Position numbers and translations under genes: made by a program. Positions 48,375 through 61,500 of a DNA stretch of 64,000 nt are shown here, one piece after another (the stretch's first letter is position 1; each line of letters starts with the position of its first letter). Source of the stretch: Emmonsiellopsis sp. PD_33. Taxonomy: Eukaryota; Ascomycota; Eurotiomycetes; Onygenales; Ajellomycetaceae. The stretch lies in NCBI GenBank assembly GCA_032988165.1, contig JANTQF010000156.1, positions 1 to 64,000 of the forward strand, in the 5' to 3' direction. Below the pieces are notes generated by a model that did no database searches, was not told the origin of the DNA, and worked only from the letters and a program-made list of their open reading frames with translations.

Positions 48375-49004
48375 TAGTGGTCTGTCCTAGTGGACGTGGG
48401 GTTGGGGGAAGCGGAGGGGCGCAATGACATTTCCCGAAGCCACTGTGCAGGCGGGCATGAAATTTTTTTTTAATCTTTTTTCTTCTGTCTCTTTTACTTG
48501 CGATGCGGAAATAACGTCTTTTATTTTGTTTTTTGTTGTTTTGGGAGTTGTTACTTTCAATTTCTGGGAGGCGGGAAATCCTTTAAAAAAGATATCAAAA
48601 TACTACCACCTAAACGCCGAATGAGGGAAAAAAAGGGAAATCCGACAAAAAACACACTACGTGGACATCATCTTTTTGTGCAACATGATCATATCAATCT
48701 TCCCTCGTCAAAAACCTCTGTAATTTCCACTGATCCCCCAAAATAAGGGTTTATGTGACATACCTATAGATCCTAAGATAAATAACTAGATGGGCCGATA
48801 CCACACAATATTTTGCCCCGGTTGACGCCAGTCATGCTCCCCTCTTCATCTCCCGCCTGACTATTTCTTCCACTGCCAAATAAATAGCAAATAAACTCCG
48901 AATCCCCCCCCAAATAAAACAAAAACATAAAGTGAAATACATCAAGAATAAAACAAGTCCACCAGTAAAGGGGTAGAAGAACAATGTAGAAAGGTAGATT
49001 GCTA
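48375..49004. other. Convergent 3' intergenic region, SmG/Taf2
   Basis: 630 bp between converging gene ends, with poly-T and poly-C runs. No coding signal on either strand. Confidence 0.65.
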
Positions 49005-52000
49005 TTATCGAGGTGGAGACATGGAGGAGCTCGCCGGTTTGAACTTCAACTTTAGTTTCGGCATGGTGGTTGGTGGAGGGGTGGGTTGTGAGTTTCCGGG
49101 GGACGATGATAGGGAGAGTTTAGGTACTTTGAGAGTGAGTTTGTGTGAAAGAGGTGGTGGAGGACCGGGTGCTTCATCCCGCTTTCTCTTGAGAAAGCCA
49201 TTAGTACCAGATGGTGGAGCGCCTCCATTGGAGATCGGGGCAGTGCGGAAACGGCCTCCTTTGTAGAATCGGAGTTTGCCCTGGTTAAACTGTGTTAGTC
49301 ATGAACGATCGGCTAATTGATATGGTAAAAAATGGAGTGGATAACTTACATGTCCAATATGCTCGGTTTTCCAGTACCGAGGATACTTTAAGACGACAAG
49401 CATTTTATCGATGGACTGGTACAGAACGCTGCAGATATCAACGAAATCGCTTAGTTCCGTTAGGCCCACAGAAGGCGAATTGCAAGCAGCCCACAATGCT
49501 TCTTTCAGAGTGGTGTTTCCTCCAAGTTCCCCTTTCAGTGCATCTAACGCGCCAGGAACGGTTTGTTTCCGGGCAAGGTTGGCCTGGCGAACCTCTGTCG
49601 ACGATTCTTGTTCGATAATTAGGTTATTGTCTGTGGTTGGTTGGTTCTTAGTGTCGTGCTCGCCAAAAGCGATCGCTGCAAGCCCTCTACCAAAGGCAAT
49701 ATGTAGGTTATTCCGAATCCAGGGCGAAGAGTCAGTGGACATAGTATAGATGAACCAGGTGAGTAGTTCGGGGCTGCGGAATATGTCAAATTCAATCAGA
49801 GCCTTGAATGCATCTAGTCGAAGGATGTCGAAGGTGCCAGATCGTGTATACTGAAGAAATTGTACGAGATCGAAGTCAATGATGTTAGCTTGCATGAAGC
49901 GGCGTTGGCAGTCAATCGCGGTGCGAGAATAAATATTTTGAAAGGAGCTGGTCCACTCGTCCATTCGCCTATATCGATCGATTTCAGCAATGCAATCGCC
50001 ATCGAGTTGTTGCTCTGCCTGACGCTCGAGTTCCCGCTCCATGTCAAAATCAAAGTCGTCGGTCCTAACCTCAGCTCGCCCAAGTAAGGCATCACAAATA
50101 GATTTCATGAGGGCCGCGACATAATAACAATCCGAAAGCTTCCAGACATTAGTACGCCAATTTCCATACCATATCTTTAGTTGTAGATTCATACCTCATT
50201 GTTCGAATTATCATTGAACTTCAATTTATCGTAGAGAAACCGTTTAACTCTCATTGGCGTCTTCCCGTTGTTGTCTCGAACCTGTGCAATAACCTGGGGT
50301 ATGACTAGTTGGAGGGTATAAGATGCCCGGTCGGAAAAATCGTTAGAGCGAGTCATGGGTGAGTTGGGCAGGCAGAATAGCTCCTGGAAGGCATTTTCCA
50401 GATGGAATAGGCCGATCCAATTGACCTCATCTTTGGCATGCTTTACCAGCGCTTTGGCAGCCGCCGTTCGAATGCCGTGAAAATATCGTCGGTCCATCAA
50501 AGTGCGCACGAAAATCGTCGATATTAGGGGATGCTCCCTTTGAGCAGCCATATATTGTATTGACTATGATATGAATATATTAGTATGATTTCCAAGCCGC
50601 AAGGACCGGAATAGGAAATACCTCAAGCTGGGCGACGACATCTCTGTCTTGTTGTAGCTGAGACAGGTACATGTAGCCAGGCATTGTAAGTGACATTTTG
50701 CATATCCACTCGAAGTCGGCATCCATTCGAATCCATTCGTAGGATTCTTGGCCCATTCGATCCTCGTCCTCCTTGCTCCATTCCACCAGTTTCCATTTTT
50801 GAATTTCTTCCTCGGATTGGAGGACGTCCCCTAAACAATATAGCAGGACATCGTCTTGGAGTTCAGCATTTGGATCCATGCCGGATGCCGCGGCTGCACG
50901 CTCCTTTTGTCTCTTGTTACGCTTGAGGCGTTTGTACTTGGTATTGTAAGGTATGTCGAATTTGGTAACACCTTCTTTGATTTCCACGATATGTTCGTAT
51001 GGAGTTCCGTCCGCCTCATGGATTCGAATCGTCATGGAACCTGTGAAAACATGCTGGACAGCGCCGGCATAGACGTTTTTAATTTCCTCTTTCACGTCTC
51101 TGATAAAAGTCGGTTTCTCCAGATCCCGGACAGTAGGCTGTTCCGATTGGACTTGCCTAATCATCATCTCGACGACCAATTTCTTTTTGTTGAACCGTTG
51201 GGTTGCTAGAAATCGTGGGCATCCAGCACCGTAGATCCACTGCTGGAAAAAAGGGTCGAGTTTTGTGTGGCCCAATCTCTCACAGATTCTTTGGAAGAAT
51301 GAGGTTGCCAAAGCCCCGTTTGGTAGGTCACCCATTCTGGCGTTAAGGAATATTCGGGAAATGATTCGGGAAATCGTTGCTTTCCCACTCGCCTTTGACA
51401 ACCTACGCTCCAGAATGTAGAGAACCAGCGGTGCTTTCAAGGCAATGAATTCAACTTCTGAAGGATCAATTTTTAACAAAGCACCCATGTCCCAGATTGA
51501 AGGCCGAGATATGTCAAGATCACAAACTTTATCCGACATTTGCTTGAGCCGATACCTATATTCATTATTTCCACATAACTTCTTCATAAAGGTGTCTGTT
51601 ATGTAATACGAAATGCCAAGTACAGCCCAGGTATCAGTGGGCTCCTTGGGAATAATACTGACCCCGATCCATTGAGAAGCTAATGAATGCACCAAACACC
51701 TTGTCGAGTCATATATCGGGTCAATGATATCTTCTGGGAAGAGAACGCGGTTGCTGCAAATGGACAAAGCTGCCGTTGCAGATGCGGAAGAGGGAAGGTC
51801 GTCCACGAAACACATCTTATAGCTGGCGAACGGGTAAGAGCCATAACTGAGGGAAAGGAAGTCAATTGCCTTGGCCATCGGTAAACAAGTATTCCTGACT
51901 TCATCGGCACGGCCGGGAAGACAGAAAGCATGAACAGGGACTGCATTCTGCCCGAGTTGGTCGTCTTCGTCACTCTCGCGATACTCCGAAAGATTTACAT

Positions 52001-52946
52001 ATTCAAAGGGCCCAACAGCGAACCCGATTTGCTGGGCAGAGATTGGGTTGGAGCAAGAAAAGGACACGGTCTTCTTCGCTGGGTCTTTGGTATCCACAAT
52101 TTCATCGGTCAAATCTCCAGAACAAGTGACAACCATATCCAGAGAGTCGTCGTCGGAAGATATCCCCGGCCTCTTCGGAGCATTATTCCAGCCCTTGACG
52201 ACCCCATTCGTGGTTTGTGTTTCGCGGCCCTTGGGGTAGAAGGCATCTCCAAGTGTTCTTGGGCATCGTATGGAGATATCCCATGTGGATCGTGAAGACG
52301 GATCCTCGACACACGGAAATAAGCAACATCCACTGTTTGTATCGGGGGAATTGATCGTAAAGGCGTGCGCATATCTGCGGTCCCCACTATCCACCCCAAC
52401 GAATTGGAAACCATCCCGGGGCCGATCTATTGTAAAGTCCGCGTTTATGGTCAGCATCGTGAACTTCGGCAATGAGGTTTCTGGCGCTTTCGACCCGAGC
52501 TGGCCATCGGAAGGGTCGTCTGCACCGCCGTTTGTCCGGAGCGCAAGCTGATGTTGAGCTTCTGCGGAAAAGGGATCTAGTTCTTCGATTCGTACTGATT
52601 TCGGGATCGTCACGGTCAACTCTGGTTCCGGAGGGGTCTTTAGCAATGGATCTAATTTGGCGGACAGCTTATGGTACTGGTGAATGCCATATAGTCGGAG
52701 AGAGTCGTAGGGATCTGTGTATTTCGTGGTGGGAGCTTTCCCGCTGACGTTTAAACGCTTGAGCTCGCCTTGGCGGAAATTCAGCCGGATAACCTTGAGC
52801 TCTTTGTAATGCGGTAGAATAGTGATCTCCGTCCTGCCCTTCAAACTCCGGTTCACGAAGTCCACATCAAGCTCAACCTTCTGGTGGACAACTGAGTATC
52901 CCAGGCCAACCCCCCCAGGCCCCGGTGCCTCCACCACGCCAGGCAT
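49005..52946 (-). CDS. taf2: TFIID subunit 2 (TBP-associated factor Taf2)
   Basis: Taf2 is a large subunit of TFIID that contacts core-promoter DNA at the initiator. Exons are 52946..50622, 50563..50195, 50138..49350 and 49280..49005 (3759 nt, 1252 residues). The N-terminal two-thirds has an M1 aminopeptidase fold: YSVVHQKVELDVDFVNRSLKGRTEITI, then SPDTNSGCCLFPCVEDPSSRSTWDI-like sequence. The zinc-binding HExxH of real peptidases is replaced around residue 420 by HSLAS, so it is not catalytic, as known for Taf2. The sequence DVVAQLESIQYMAAQREHPLIST spans intron 1 and continues the HEAT-like helical region. The C-terminal tail is basic and Pro/Ser-rich (LTLKVPKLSLSSSPG.., KLKLKFK). The 56-bp intron 2 has a perfect TACTAAT branch site. 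Confidence 0.93.
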
Positions 52947-53558
52947 TGTAGGATTCAGTCAAAGAAGGCGCTCGCCGCGCAGTGCGTTCCTCTCAACCTC
53001 ATAGCCAGTTTCAGGAGGCTACTATGTTTGTCGGGATGTGACCGGAGGAGCTTGAGATCGTTCGGATAGTCGGTCGGACGCGGGTCGCGATACGGAGATT
53101 GGGCGACTAAGTGCAAGGACGCATTGTTCCGCGACGGGGCGACGGGTGTAGTAGGCACTGATGGCGACGCCAGGGGTGTAGTGGCTGGGAATCGGTGTTG
53201 TTGTGACGCCGCAACGGCCGTTCGCAGGTGAAGATGTTGCGGCGAGCTTCACTTGGAAGGTTGCGGATGGGTGAGGTCCACGGGCGAAGTCACGTGAGCA
53301 CGGCGCTTTGGCGCGACGGCGTCCTCGGCGGATCTGATAGCGCGGCCAAACTTATTTTCTCCTTTTCCCCCGAATTATCCCCATGCCCTCTCAGCATCGC
53401 CGTCTTTTGAGCTGGACTGCTGATGACCTTTTCTTTATGTGTCTTCGATCTGGCGTCCTTCTTTTTGTGCTACTTAATTAACCCCAGCATGCTCTGAGTA
53501 CAGCAGCACATCCAACACAACACTCAGGCTATAGCTCTGGTCTCCGCACCCAGCTACT
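52947..53558. promoter_or_regulatory. Divergent promoter region between Taf2 and the CPT1/EPT1-type gene
   Basis: 612 bp between two diverging start codons. A perfect TCACGTGA palindrome lies at 53290-53297. No coding region seen; short open frames on both strands have no recognisable features. Confidence 0.55.
53290..53297. promoter_or_regulatory. TCACGTGA palindrome (bHLH-type E-box)
   Basis: A second copy of the same 8-bp palindrome seen at 37429. It lies 262 bp upstream of the phosphotransferase start. In yeast, phospholipid synthesis genes respond to bHLH factors binding CANNTG sites, so a role here is reasonable but unproven. Confidence 0.35.
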
Positions 53559-55193
53559 ATGAACGTGCTCAGGAAAATCGCCGGTATGTCTTGCCTACCG
53601 CTCACGCCGTCCCTGTCTTTGGTGAACTGGACTGATTATTGTTGTTATATTTGATAGAGGCCCAAGACTCGCTGTCTGAAGACGCATTGTCACACCTGAA
53701 AACCTACAAGTATTCCAGCGTCGACAAGTCCTTCATTTCGAGATACATCCTGAAGCATTACGTACGGCTTTTCTACCCGTATACCCCCTTCTTTCTCTGC
53801 GCTTGCAGACTGACGAATGACAATGATAGTGGAATGCTTTCGTCGAACTCCTGCCGCTATGGATCGCACCGAATATGGTCACCTTGCTCGGCTTCATGTT
53901 CATCATTGGCAACCTCATACTCTTGGAGATAACTATTCCAGACCTCGTGGGCCCGGTACGTGCTAGGCTTTCTAGTTACTTCATACCTGTGGGATTAATC
54001 TCAGGGCTGACTCGACTATTTGCTACAATATAGGGGCCTTCATGGGTATACTACAGTTTTGCGTTGGGGATTTGGATGTGAGATACCCCTTGGAAATACA
54101 GATTTGGCAGGTTATCATTCGGCCTCTGACAATTTCAATAGGTATTCGACTATGGACAATGTCGATGGAAAACAGGCGAGAAGGACTGGCACCTCGAGCG
54201 GACTGGGAGAATTGTTTGAGTGCGTTTCCCCAACCCCGCATCTTGTATCCACAGGATCTAATTTAGAGCATCAGTCACGGGATTGATTCCTTGAACTGTA
54301 CCCTGGCTAGTCTTCTCCAGGTTGGAGCAATGGGCCAGGGCTCGACAAAGATCGGAGCCTTCACTATGCTGCTTCCCTGCCTCCCAATGTTCTTTTCGAC
54401 GTGGGAAACCTATCACACCCACACCCTATACCTCGGATACATAAACGGCCCCACCGAGGGATTGATCGTTGCAACGCTGTTAATGATTGCGTCTGGCTAC
54501 TATGGCCCGCAGATTTATAACGGTCTGGTTGCAGATACCTTCGGTTATCCAGGGCTTTTCGGCACGGCCACCTTCCAAGAGCTTTTTGTCTTTGTTCTGG
54601 CCTTCTCATTTGTGACTGCGCATTTCCCTGCGTGCGTCTATAATGTGATCAAAGCCCGCCAACGCCATCGCCTGCCTATTTTGCCTATCTTCTTCGAATG
54701 GGTGCCAGCCGTTGTTGCGTCTGTCTCTGCTGTGGGCTGGCTTTATTCGCCGTACTCGACCCTTTTGAGCGAAAACAGACTCGTTCTATTCGCAGTGACT
54801 ATGTGCTTCGTTATTGGCCGCATGACTACCAAAATCATCCTGGCCCACTTAACCAGACAGCCATTCCCTTACTGGACCATTCTTATAACCCCCCTGGTAG
54901 GCGGCGCTATCATTGGCAATTTGCCGAGATTCGGATTTCCCATGGTTTCTGCATGGCTCGAGCTATGGTATCTGCGGGCTTACCTGGTTTTTGCCTTTGT
55001 GACATATATGCACTGGGCCGTCTTCGTTATCGATCGCATCACGACATACCTTGGCATCAACTGCTTGACCATCAAGCAAGACAAATTCAAGTCTAGGGAG
55101 CAGACCTACCGTCCATTGGGAGAAAGCAGCAGGGTTGAAGCGGTTAATGAGAGCTCTGATCTCATCGCGGATTCGAGAATGAAGCGCAACTAA
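53559..55193 (+). CDS. Choline/ethanolamine phosphotransferase (CDP-alcohol phosphatidyltransferase, CPT1/EPT1 type)
   Basis: Transfers phosphocholine or phosphoethanolamine from its CDP form to diacylglycerol in the ER or Golgi, the last step of the Kennedy pathway. Exons are 53559..53583, 53658..53761, 53830..53955, 54034..54077, 54142..54219 and 54275..55193 (1296 nt, 431 residues). The CDP-alcohol motif D-G-x2-A-R-x8-G-x3-D-x3-D is complete: D108, G109, A112, R113, G122, D126, D130; an intron interrupts the codon for D126. The first helix region reads PLWIAPNMVTLLGF. About eight further hydrophobic spans follow, with a Glu/Ser-rich cytosolic tail. Sequence alone does not decide between choline and ethanolamine specificity. 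Confidence 0.93.
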
Positions 55194-56133
55194 GGGGGCC
55201 GTTGCCCATCGCGCTTGGCTCAATTCGACCACATTCGGTCGCGGCATGCCCGCTTTATCTAGGGTAGCCCGATCGAATGCACAGGGACCGTCTAGCGGCG
55301 GAAGTCGAATAACATAATGATATATGGGCACGACTGCAATACTTCAACATCCATTTTGCGGGAGTTCAACGGCGACTACAAGCATTCACGACCATTATAT
55401 ACACCCTCTCCACCGCGTCAGCGGCATAATCCGAGAAGGGAAAAAACAATACCTTGTCTTTTTTTAAAGGACGGCACCGCAAATTTATTTTGCAAAGGCT
55501 AGATTATAACTTTTTAATGTTTTTTTTTGTGAGCAAACATCATGTCAAGCTGTCAAGGTTGTCCTGTACATACATAAATAGACAACCATTTTAGACATAG
55601 ATTTGGCCTGAAAAAGAAAATCTGCTCTAAGTGGTTAGCTATATCCTTTTTATCCCGTTATAAAATCTATATTTGAATTCGAACAAGCTATGGTCCTGGG
55701 GATCCGTTGCGTCCCTCTGCATTGTTTTCAGATGATGTATATGTTTGTTGCAAGGATGGGCTGCTAGCCTCGGTTGCGAGCGGGGATTTGGTTGATGATT
55801 TATGTCCATTTTTCATATGCTAATTCCCTCGAGGGCTAGATTTAAGCGAACCAAGTCAAATTATCACTTGATATTTGTATGTACTTCGCTTTAACATGTC
55901 TACGTTCGGTTCTTCCTCGTCTTTTCGTTTCGCTCGTCTATTGCTTTCCAGCACGTGCTGCCAGATAGGGCCCGTCATCAGTTATCTCAGTATCTCATTG
56001 ACTTAAATATGCTCTCTCGCGGGAGAGTCCAATGAAAAAGAAGCTATCGCCCTTACTGATAGAATTGGTTGAATGACTGCTTGCTGGAATAATGCATATC
56101 AGCAAAATACAGTGTTAATATAATGACTTATAA
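55194..56133. other. Convergent 3' intergenic region
   Basis: 940 bp between the ends of the phosphotransferase and the APH-like kinase. No coding structure or repeats recognised. Confidence 0.65.
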
Positions 56134-57078
56134 CTACCATGCTATATACGAGTCAACCGTTAATAGATTCAGCGCGACATCAGCATCCAGATCGTCCAGG
56201 TATTGATCACCTCCCATCCACGAGGCCAATTGATACCACCAGCTATTCTTCCCAAAACGCATCGCGGTGGTAAACTCCCAGTATTCCGGATACCAGCCAG
56301 CAGATTCCCAATCAAGGAACCCAGACAGGTGCCCGCCATCGTCGACAAGTATATTATGCGCTTTGAAGTCTCCATGGGTAAAAGCGATTCGATGCGGTTG
56401 TCGTTGTTGGATTCTCCTTGCTCGCGATAACGTCTCTTCGTATTCATCAGTAGATACAAATCCGTGCGAAGAAGCTGGGCCCAAGAGGTACTCGTGGAGT
56501 TCTGCTTCATTTTTAAAAGGACCCATCACATGGCCCGGTACCCGGGAACTGCGAATCGAGGTCCCAATGGCTGAACAGATACGTTTTTCGGGCCCTTGCC
56601 AGAGCCGCATCGATTGGAGACATATCTTCAGCTCATCCACCCATGGCCCTTCCACATCCGCTTCGAACGAGTCGTATGAGTTTTCAAGAGATACACCGGG
56701 CAGCCTGGTCATCAAAATAGAAAACGACCGGTTGGAGGAAGCGGGATGCTCGCCGCAGCATAGTACTCTGGGGACAGGCATGCCCGCGTTACGTGCCAGT
56801 TGCATTGCCACGGCTTCTTCGACGCTCGTCCGATCTGTCCATTTCATGACAAGCCCGAAGGGTAACTCTACAATGTGAGCGTTGAAAGATATGCCGAACC
56901 AGCGACAGTATTGCTTGGAGAAATGATATAGGGCTCTGTGGATGGTTCCCCATATTCGGCGGGCAGCTGGGCCTGGTATGCGCGGGAGCGAGGGGGTCGC
57001 TTTGGCAATGGTAGATTGCATTGGTCGTGGCCATGTGAAATCCTGTTGCAGGATGCGTAGTATCCATGGCCTTTCCAT
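56134..57078 (-). CDS. Aminoglycoside phosphotransferase (APH)/choline kinase-like family protein
   Basis: A single-exon protein of 314 residues with a kinase-like fold. The nucleotide-binding lobe includes ELPFGLVMKWTDRTSVEEAV, whose Lys and following Glu fit the ATP-anchoring pair. The catalytic loop is THGDFKAHNILVDD (His235, Asp237, Asn242), and the metal-binding motif is GFLDWESAGWYPEYWEF. Both are intact, so activity is plausible. In fungi these APH-like proteins form large families of unknown substrate; antibiotic resistance should not be assumed. The N-terminal 60 residues are Pro/Arg-rich and not conserved in my reading; a missed 5' exon is possible. It converges on the CPT1/EPT1-type gene and diverges from the DUF3659 gene. 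Confidence 0.82.
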   Translation of the reverse strand: MERPWILRILQQDFTWPRPMQSTIAKATPSLPRIPGPAARRIWGTIHRALYHFSKQYCRWFGISFNAHIVELPFGLVMKWTDRTSVEEAVAMQLARNAGMPVPRVLCCGEHPASSNRSFSILMTRLPGVSLENSYDSFEADVEGPWVDELKICLQSMRLWQGPEKRICSAIGTSIRSSRVPGHVMGPFKNEAELHEYLLGPASSHGFVSTDEYEETLSRARRIQQRQPHRIAFTHGDFKAHNILVDDGGHLSGFLDWESAGWYPEYWEFTTAMRFGKNSWWYQLASWMGGDQYLDDLDADVALNLLTVDSYIAW

Positions 57079-58575
57079 TTCATGACGCGGAGTCTGTTCT
57101 CGATGAGATAAGTCGGAGATAGAGTAAATAGGTAGGTACGTAGGGAAGGTGAGTTTTGTATTCTGGCTCTGTTTTATATGGAAGATAATATGCTTCTAGA
57201 CGACAAAGCTGGGTATGTTAGCTGTCTACCTCTTTTAGATGGGAATGGACGAAAAATTACATCGGTGGGTTGGCTAACCACGCAGCGGAAAAAGCCACCC
57301 CATGGGCCCTTAGATGTAGATTGATAGAGATAACAAAACCAGGTGCTGAAGTAATATGTAGAGACAGCAAATATAGGACCAGGATGAATCCCACTAGATT
57401 CTGGGAAGTGGAGGCCCGTGTTTCTTTCTTGATGGGCTTGATGGATTCCATAAAAGATTATTGCCACTAACTAATAGTAATGGCCAGGTAGGGCGGAAGT
57501 TTTGCTTGGAACCTTCACAACTCAAAACTTGTTTCTTCTCATCTAGGACGAAGTGTGCCTGTGCTCTTTAGTTAATGGACAGAGATCAGGAATACTACTA
57601 GTACTCCTTGTTGGATCTTTTACCATGTCACTATTCTTGGTTCAGGGTTATGTGCCTGTCCTCATCATACTATTATAACTACCTTGCCACTGCCTAGCCC
57701 CTGACTTTCCCTGACGAACGGTCTATCCAAACTCAAAGCTTGAATTTTCTTGGATAGAGTTTGAGTGAGACAGGCGAGAGTCCCTGACATAAAGTATATA
57801 GTGGGGGAGCACCAAACTTCAAATATTGCTGGTGACGTACATCCACACTACCTTTAAACCTCAGCACTTTTCATACTACATAGTATAGTATTCTAGCATC
57901 AATAATCGCGAAAATATCTTCTTCCGCGTAAAGATATGATGCCCGTGTGGACTCCAGAGGGTATTATATAGCGGCTTCTTTGACAGGTTTCGATCGGATT
58001 GTTCATGGCTTTAGTTATTTAATATAAGGTTGCGGGCCATTTATAGCGATCCCCACATTTCAGACAAGCATTGAACTTGCTGTGACGTAGGTATGTCATC
58101 GACTCCCTTCTTGTTTATGCTCACATTCAGGTTTGGTGTATGATGACGATGTTGAGACTTCTTTCCGGCCGGTCTAAGAATGGGATGATGACCAAGTATA
58201 TATATATATGGGGAGTCGGCAGGTTCAGAACTAGATATTCCTTTGATCTGGATATATTCTTTCATATTTGAATATTTCCATATTTCATAATTTTCTAAGA
58301 CTTTGGTTTCTTGGTTACTATATCTCTTCTATTCTTCGGTTTTATCTTGCTGTCATTTTACCCCTATTACGCATTACCACTGATTTCTTCTTACGTTGAA
58401 CCGTTTTCCGAAGACACCCCTATCGTCTGAAAGGAGACTATTAAGAACATCCGGACAACAGCAAAAGCCTTTACCTTTGTCACACGTCTCCTTTTTTCAT
58501 TTCAATATCTCCTACCACCTACCATTATTCAAACGCCCCCCAACAACACACCCGGACGGCAAACTAGCAGAGACA
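57079..58575. promoter_or_regulatory. 1.5-kb divergent region upstream of the DUF3659 gene
   Basis: Mixed AT-rich DNA between diverging starts. CCCCT sequences, the core of yeast-type stress elements, occur at about 58361 and 58416. The last 200 bases before the ATG are pyrimidine-rich, like a fungal leader. An open frame extends 60 codons upstream of the chosen ATG. No gene seen. Confidence 0.4.
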
Positions 58576-61500
58576 ATGCCAGGATCCCCATCCCCGGCTC
58601 GGGCTCCAGCATCTCCCTCAACCCCGACCCCAAAGGGCAAATCTGTCGCCTCAAAGACACCTTCTAAACTCCGACAGACGGCGAGCTCTGCCAAGGAAAA
58701 GACGCCCTCACCCATCCCTCGGAAATCCCCACCAAAGCTTAAGAGATTCTCCAAGTCCGAGGAAGAAGCCAACCCAAGTGATTCTTCTCGTCCAGAGGCC
58801 TCCGAAACGGCGCCCTCAGAGAAACCGGAACTTGGCGACCCGGAACCAGAGGTATCTGAGCCTGAGAGCGATGTTCCAGCTCCTCAAGTGGAAGATGATG
58901 TTTCCCAGGCGGAATTAGAGGGTGCCACTGGTACCACCGAAAACATAGCTGATGGCACTCCGGTTGACCTGTCCGCGCTGAAGGGCCTCGAGGTCAGCGA
59001 TGGAGGGAACATTCTGGGAAAGGATGGAAAGACCCTTGGACGCGTGGTAGAAGGGGACCCGGATGATCTTATCGGACAGGTTGTTGGAGATGACGGGGAT
59101 ATTCTCGACGAGGACGGAGATGTTATTGGGAGGGTTGAGGTTGTCCCTGAACCCACCCAACAAAAGGAGGAAGCCCTTGGGGAGACTGGGGATATAGTGA
59201 ATGGAGCGAATGGCGCTACCCAGATTGATTTGCGCGATCTTGAAGGTCTTGAAGTTGGGGAGGGAGGCGAAATAAAAAATGATGCTGGTGAGGTCTTGGC
59301 TAGGATTGCTGAAGGCGATCCAGAGGACCTCGTTGGTTATGTTCTTAACAACAGAGGAGAAGTGGTCGACGAAGACGGCGATTCAATCGGTCGAGCGAAG
59401 ATAGTACCACAAACTGGTGGCGACATCGACGCTGGACAAGATGACCGGGCCGCCGATGACGCCAGCGAAATGCAACAGGCCAATGGTGATACGGAACAAA
59501 AGCCTACCGACGGCATTCAAAATACTGCGAGAGATATTGCGTCGAAACTACCAGCTTCCCAGGACAGAAACAAAGTCCAGGATCTACCCAACGTGTCGAA
59601 CATTGCAGGACTCACAGTTGATGAACAAGGCGAAGTTGTCGATAATAATGGGAAGGTCCTCGCGAAGCTCCAAAACGGCGAGCTAGAAGAAGCTGTTGGT
59701 AACGAGGTTAACGGCCGCGGCTTGGTGTTAGACGACGACGGTAACATTATAGGCAAGGTTGCTCGTGTTGACACGGGAGGGGAGACCAACGCAGCTGGCC
59801 CGGATCTTCCTTCATTGTCGATACTGGAGGGGTTGAAGTGCAACAAACAAGGGAAAATCGTGGACGCAAATGGAAAGCCAGTTGGCGAAATAGTCGAAGG
59901 TAATGCAAGAGCCTTGTGGAAGTTCGGAGCACAACTCGATAACAAGGGACAGTTTTGGGATAATAAAGGGAATATTATTGGGAGGGCACAGACGATTGAA
60001 ACGGAGGAAGAGGAGGATGCGCCATTTACTGGGCTTGAGAGTCTGATCGTTGTCAATGATGGATGGATTGAGGACGAAAATGGAAACAGAGTCGGCCGCA
60101 TTGTTCAAGGAGATGCAAAGAAGTTGTTGGGTAGAGCCGTTGACGAGGACGGCGATATCATCGACAAACGAGGAAATGTTGTCGGGCATGCCGAGCGGTA
60201 TGAGGAACCAGAAATAGAAGAAGAGACGGAAGACTTTTCAGCCATCAAAGGGTTGGTGCCAAATAAGCAGGGGAATGTCATGGGTCCCGATGGCGTTCCC
60301 ATTGCCAGAGTGATTGATGGGAACCCGAAAAATCTCTCCGGGAAGAAAATTGACGGGGAAGGTCGGGTTTGGGATAATTCTGGAAAGGTCGTCGGGCAGT
60401 GTGAATTGATACCGGAAACAGAACGGGAGTCCCAAGCGGAAGGTCCATTTGCTGGCCTTGAAGGACTGGTTGTTGTCAAGGATGGTCTTGTCGAGGACGA
60501 GAAAGACAACACAGTAGGTAAAGTGGAGGAAGGCGACCCGAAAAGGCTGCGTGGACAAGCTGTTGACGAAGACGGAGACATCATCGACAAGTACGGAAAT
60601 GTGAAAGGACATGTGGTACCATACGAGCTGCCTAGGGAGGAGGTTGTCGAAGAGGACCTGTCCGCGCTGACAGGAAAAACGATCAACAAAGCCGGCAATA
60701 TTGTGGATGAGGATGGCGTGGCGATTGGCCGTATCGTTTCCGGCGATCCCAAGAAGCTTGCCGGAAGAAAGGCGGACAACAACGGACAAATATGGGGTGA
60801 TAGCGGAAAGGTCATCGGAAAGGTCGAACTCATTTCTGATGCCGACCGGGAGAAGCCTGAAGGACCATTCTCTGCCTTTGATGACCTTACAGTTGGAAAG
60901 GATGGACTCGTTCAGGATAATTCAGGACATGTAGTTGGACACATAGTCGATGGGAACGCTCAAAAGCTCAGGGGTCGAAAGGTTGATGAAGACGGTGATA
61001 TCCTTGATAAATCCGGCAACAGTCTTGGGAAAGCGGAACCTTGGGAGCCAGAGGAAAGGCAAAGAGATATTAACCCTATGGCTGGACGAAAGGTGACTAA
61101 AGAAGGCGAGGTTCGGGATGCTGAGGGCAATCTGATTGGAAAATTGACGGAGGGCAATCTGAAAACTCTCATTGGAAAATCCATCGATGATAACGGATAT
61201 GTCGTTGACAACAACGGCAACAAAATTGGAGAATGCACTCTCCTTGACAACATACCTGACGAGCCTGAAGAACCCCAAGTTCCCAATGAACAGGTTGAAG
61301 CCGACAGAAAAGTAGAGCAAGACAGAGATCTTGCTAAGAAAATGTCTTCCATCGTTCAACAGACCTTGGACAAAATTGGAGCCGTGTGCAAAATGATAAA
61401 AGAGGTCAGTTCACTTCATACTAAAAGTCTCTCATCAATTTTCAAGCTAACGGAGAGTATAGCATACTGAGCGGGCCGATAGAACACCCAAGGATGAGCT

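Noticed and set aside
59517..61352. Long antisense Ser/Leu-rich frames (up to 242 codons) over the DUF3659 gene
   Set aside because: Mirror images of the repeated acidic codons on the coding strand; they lack splice sites and independent features.
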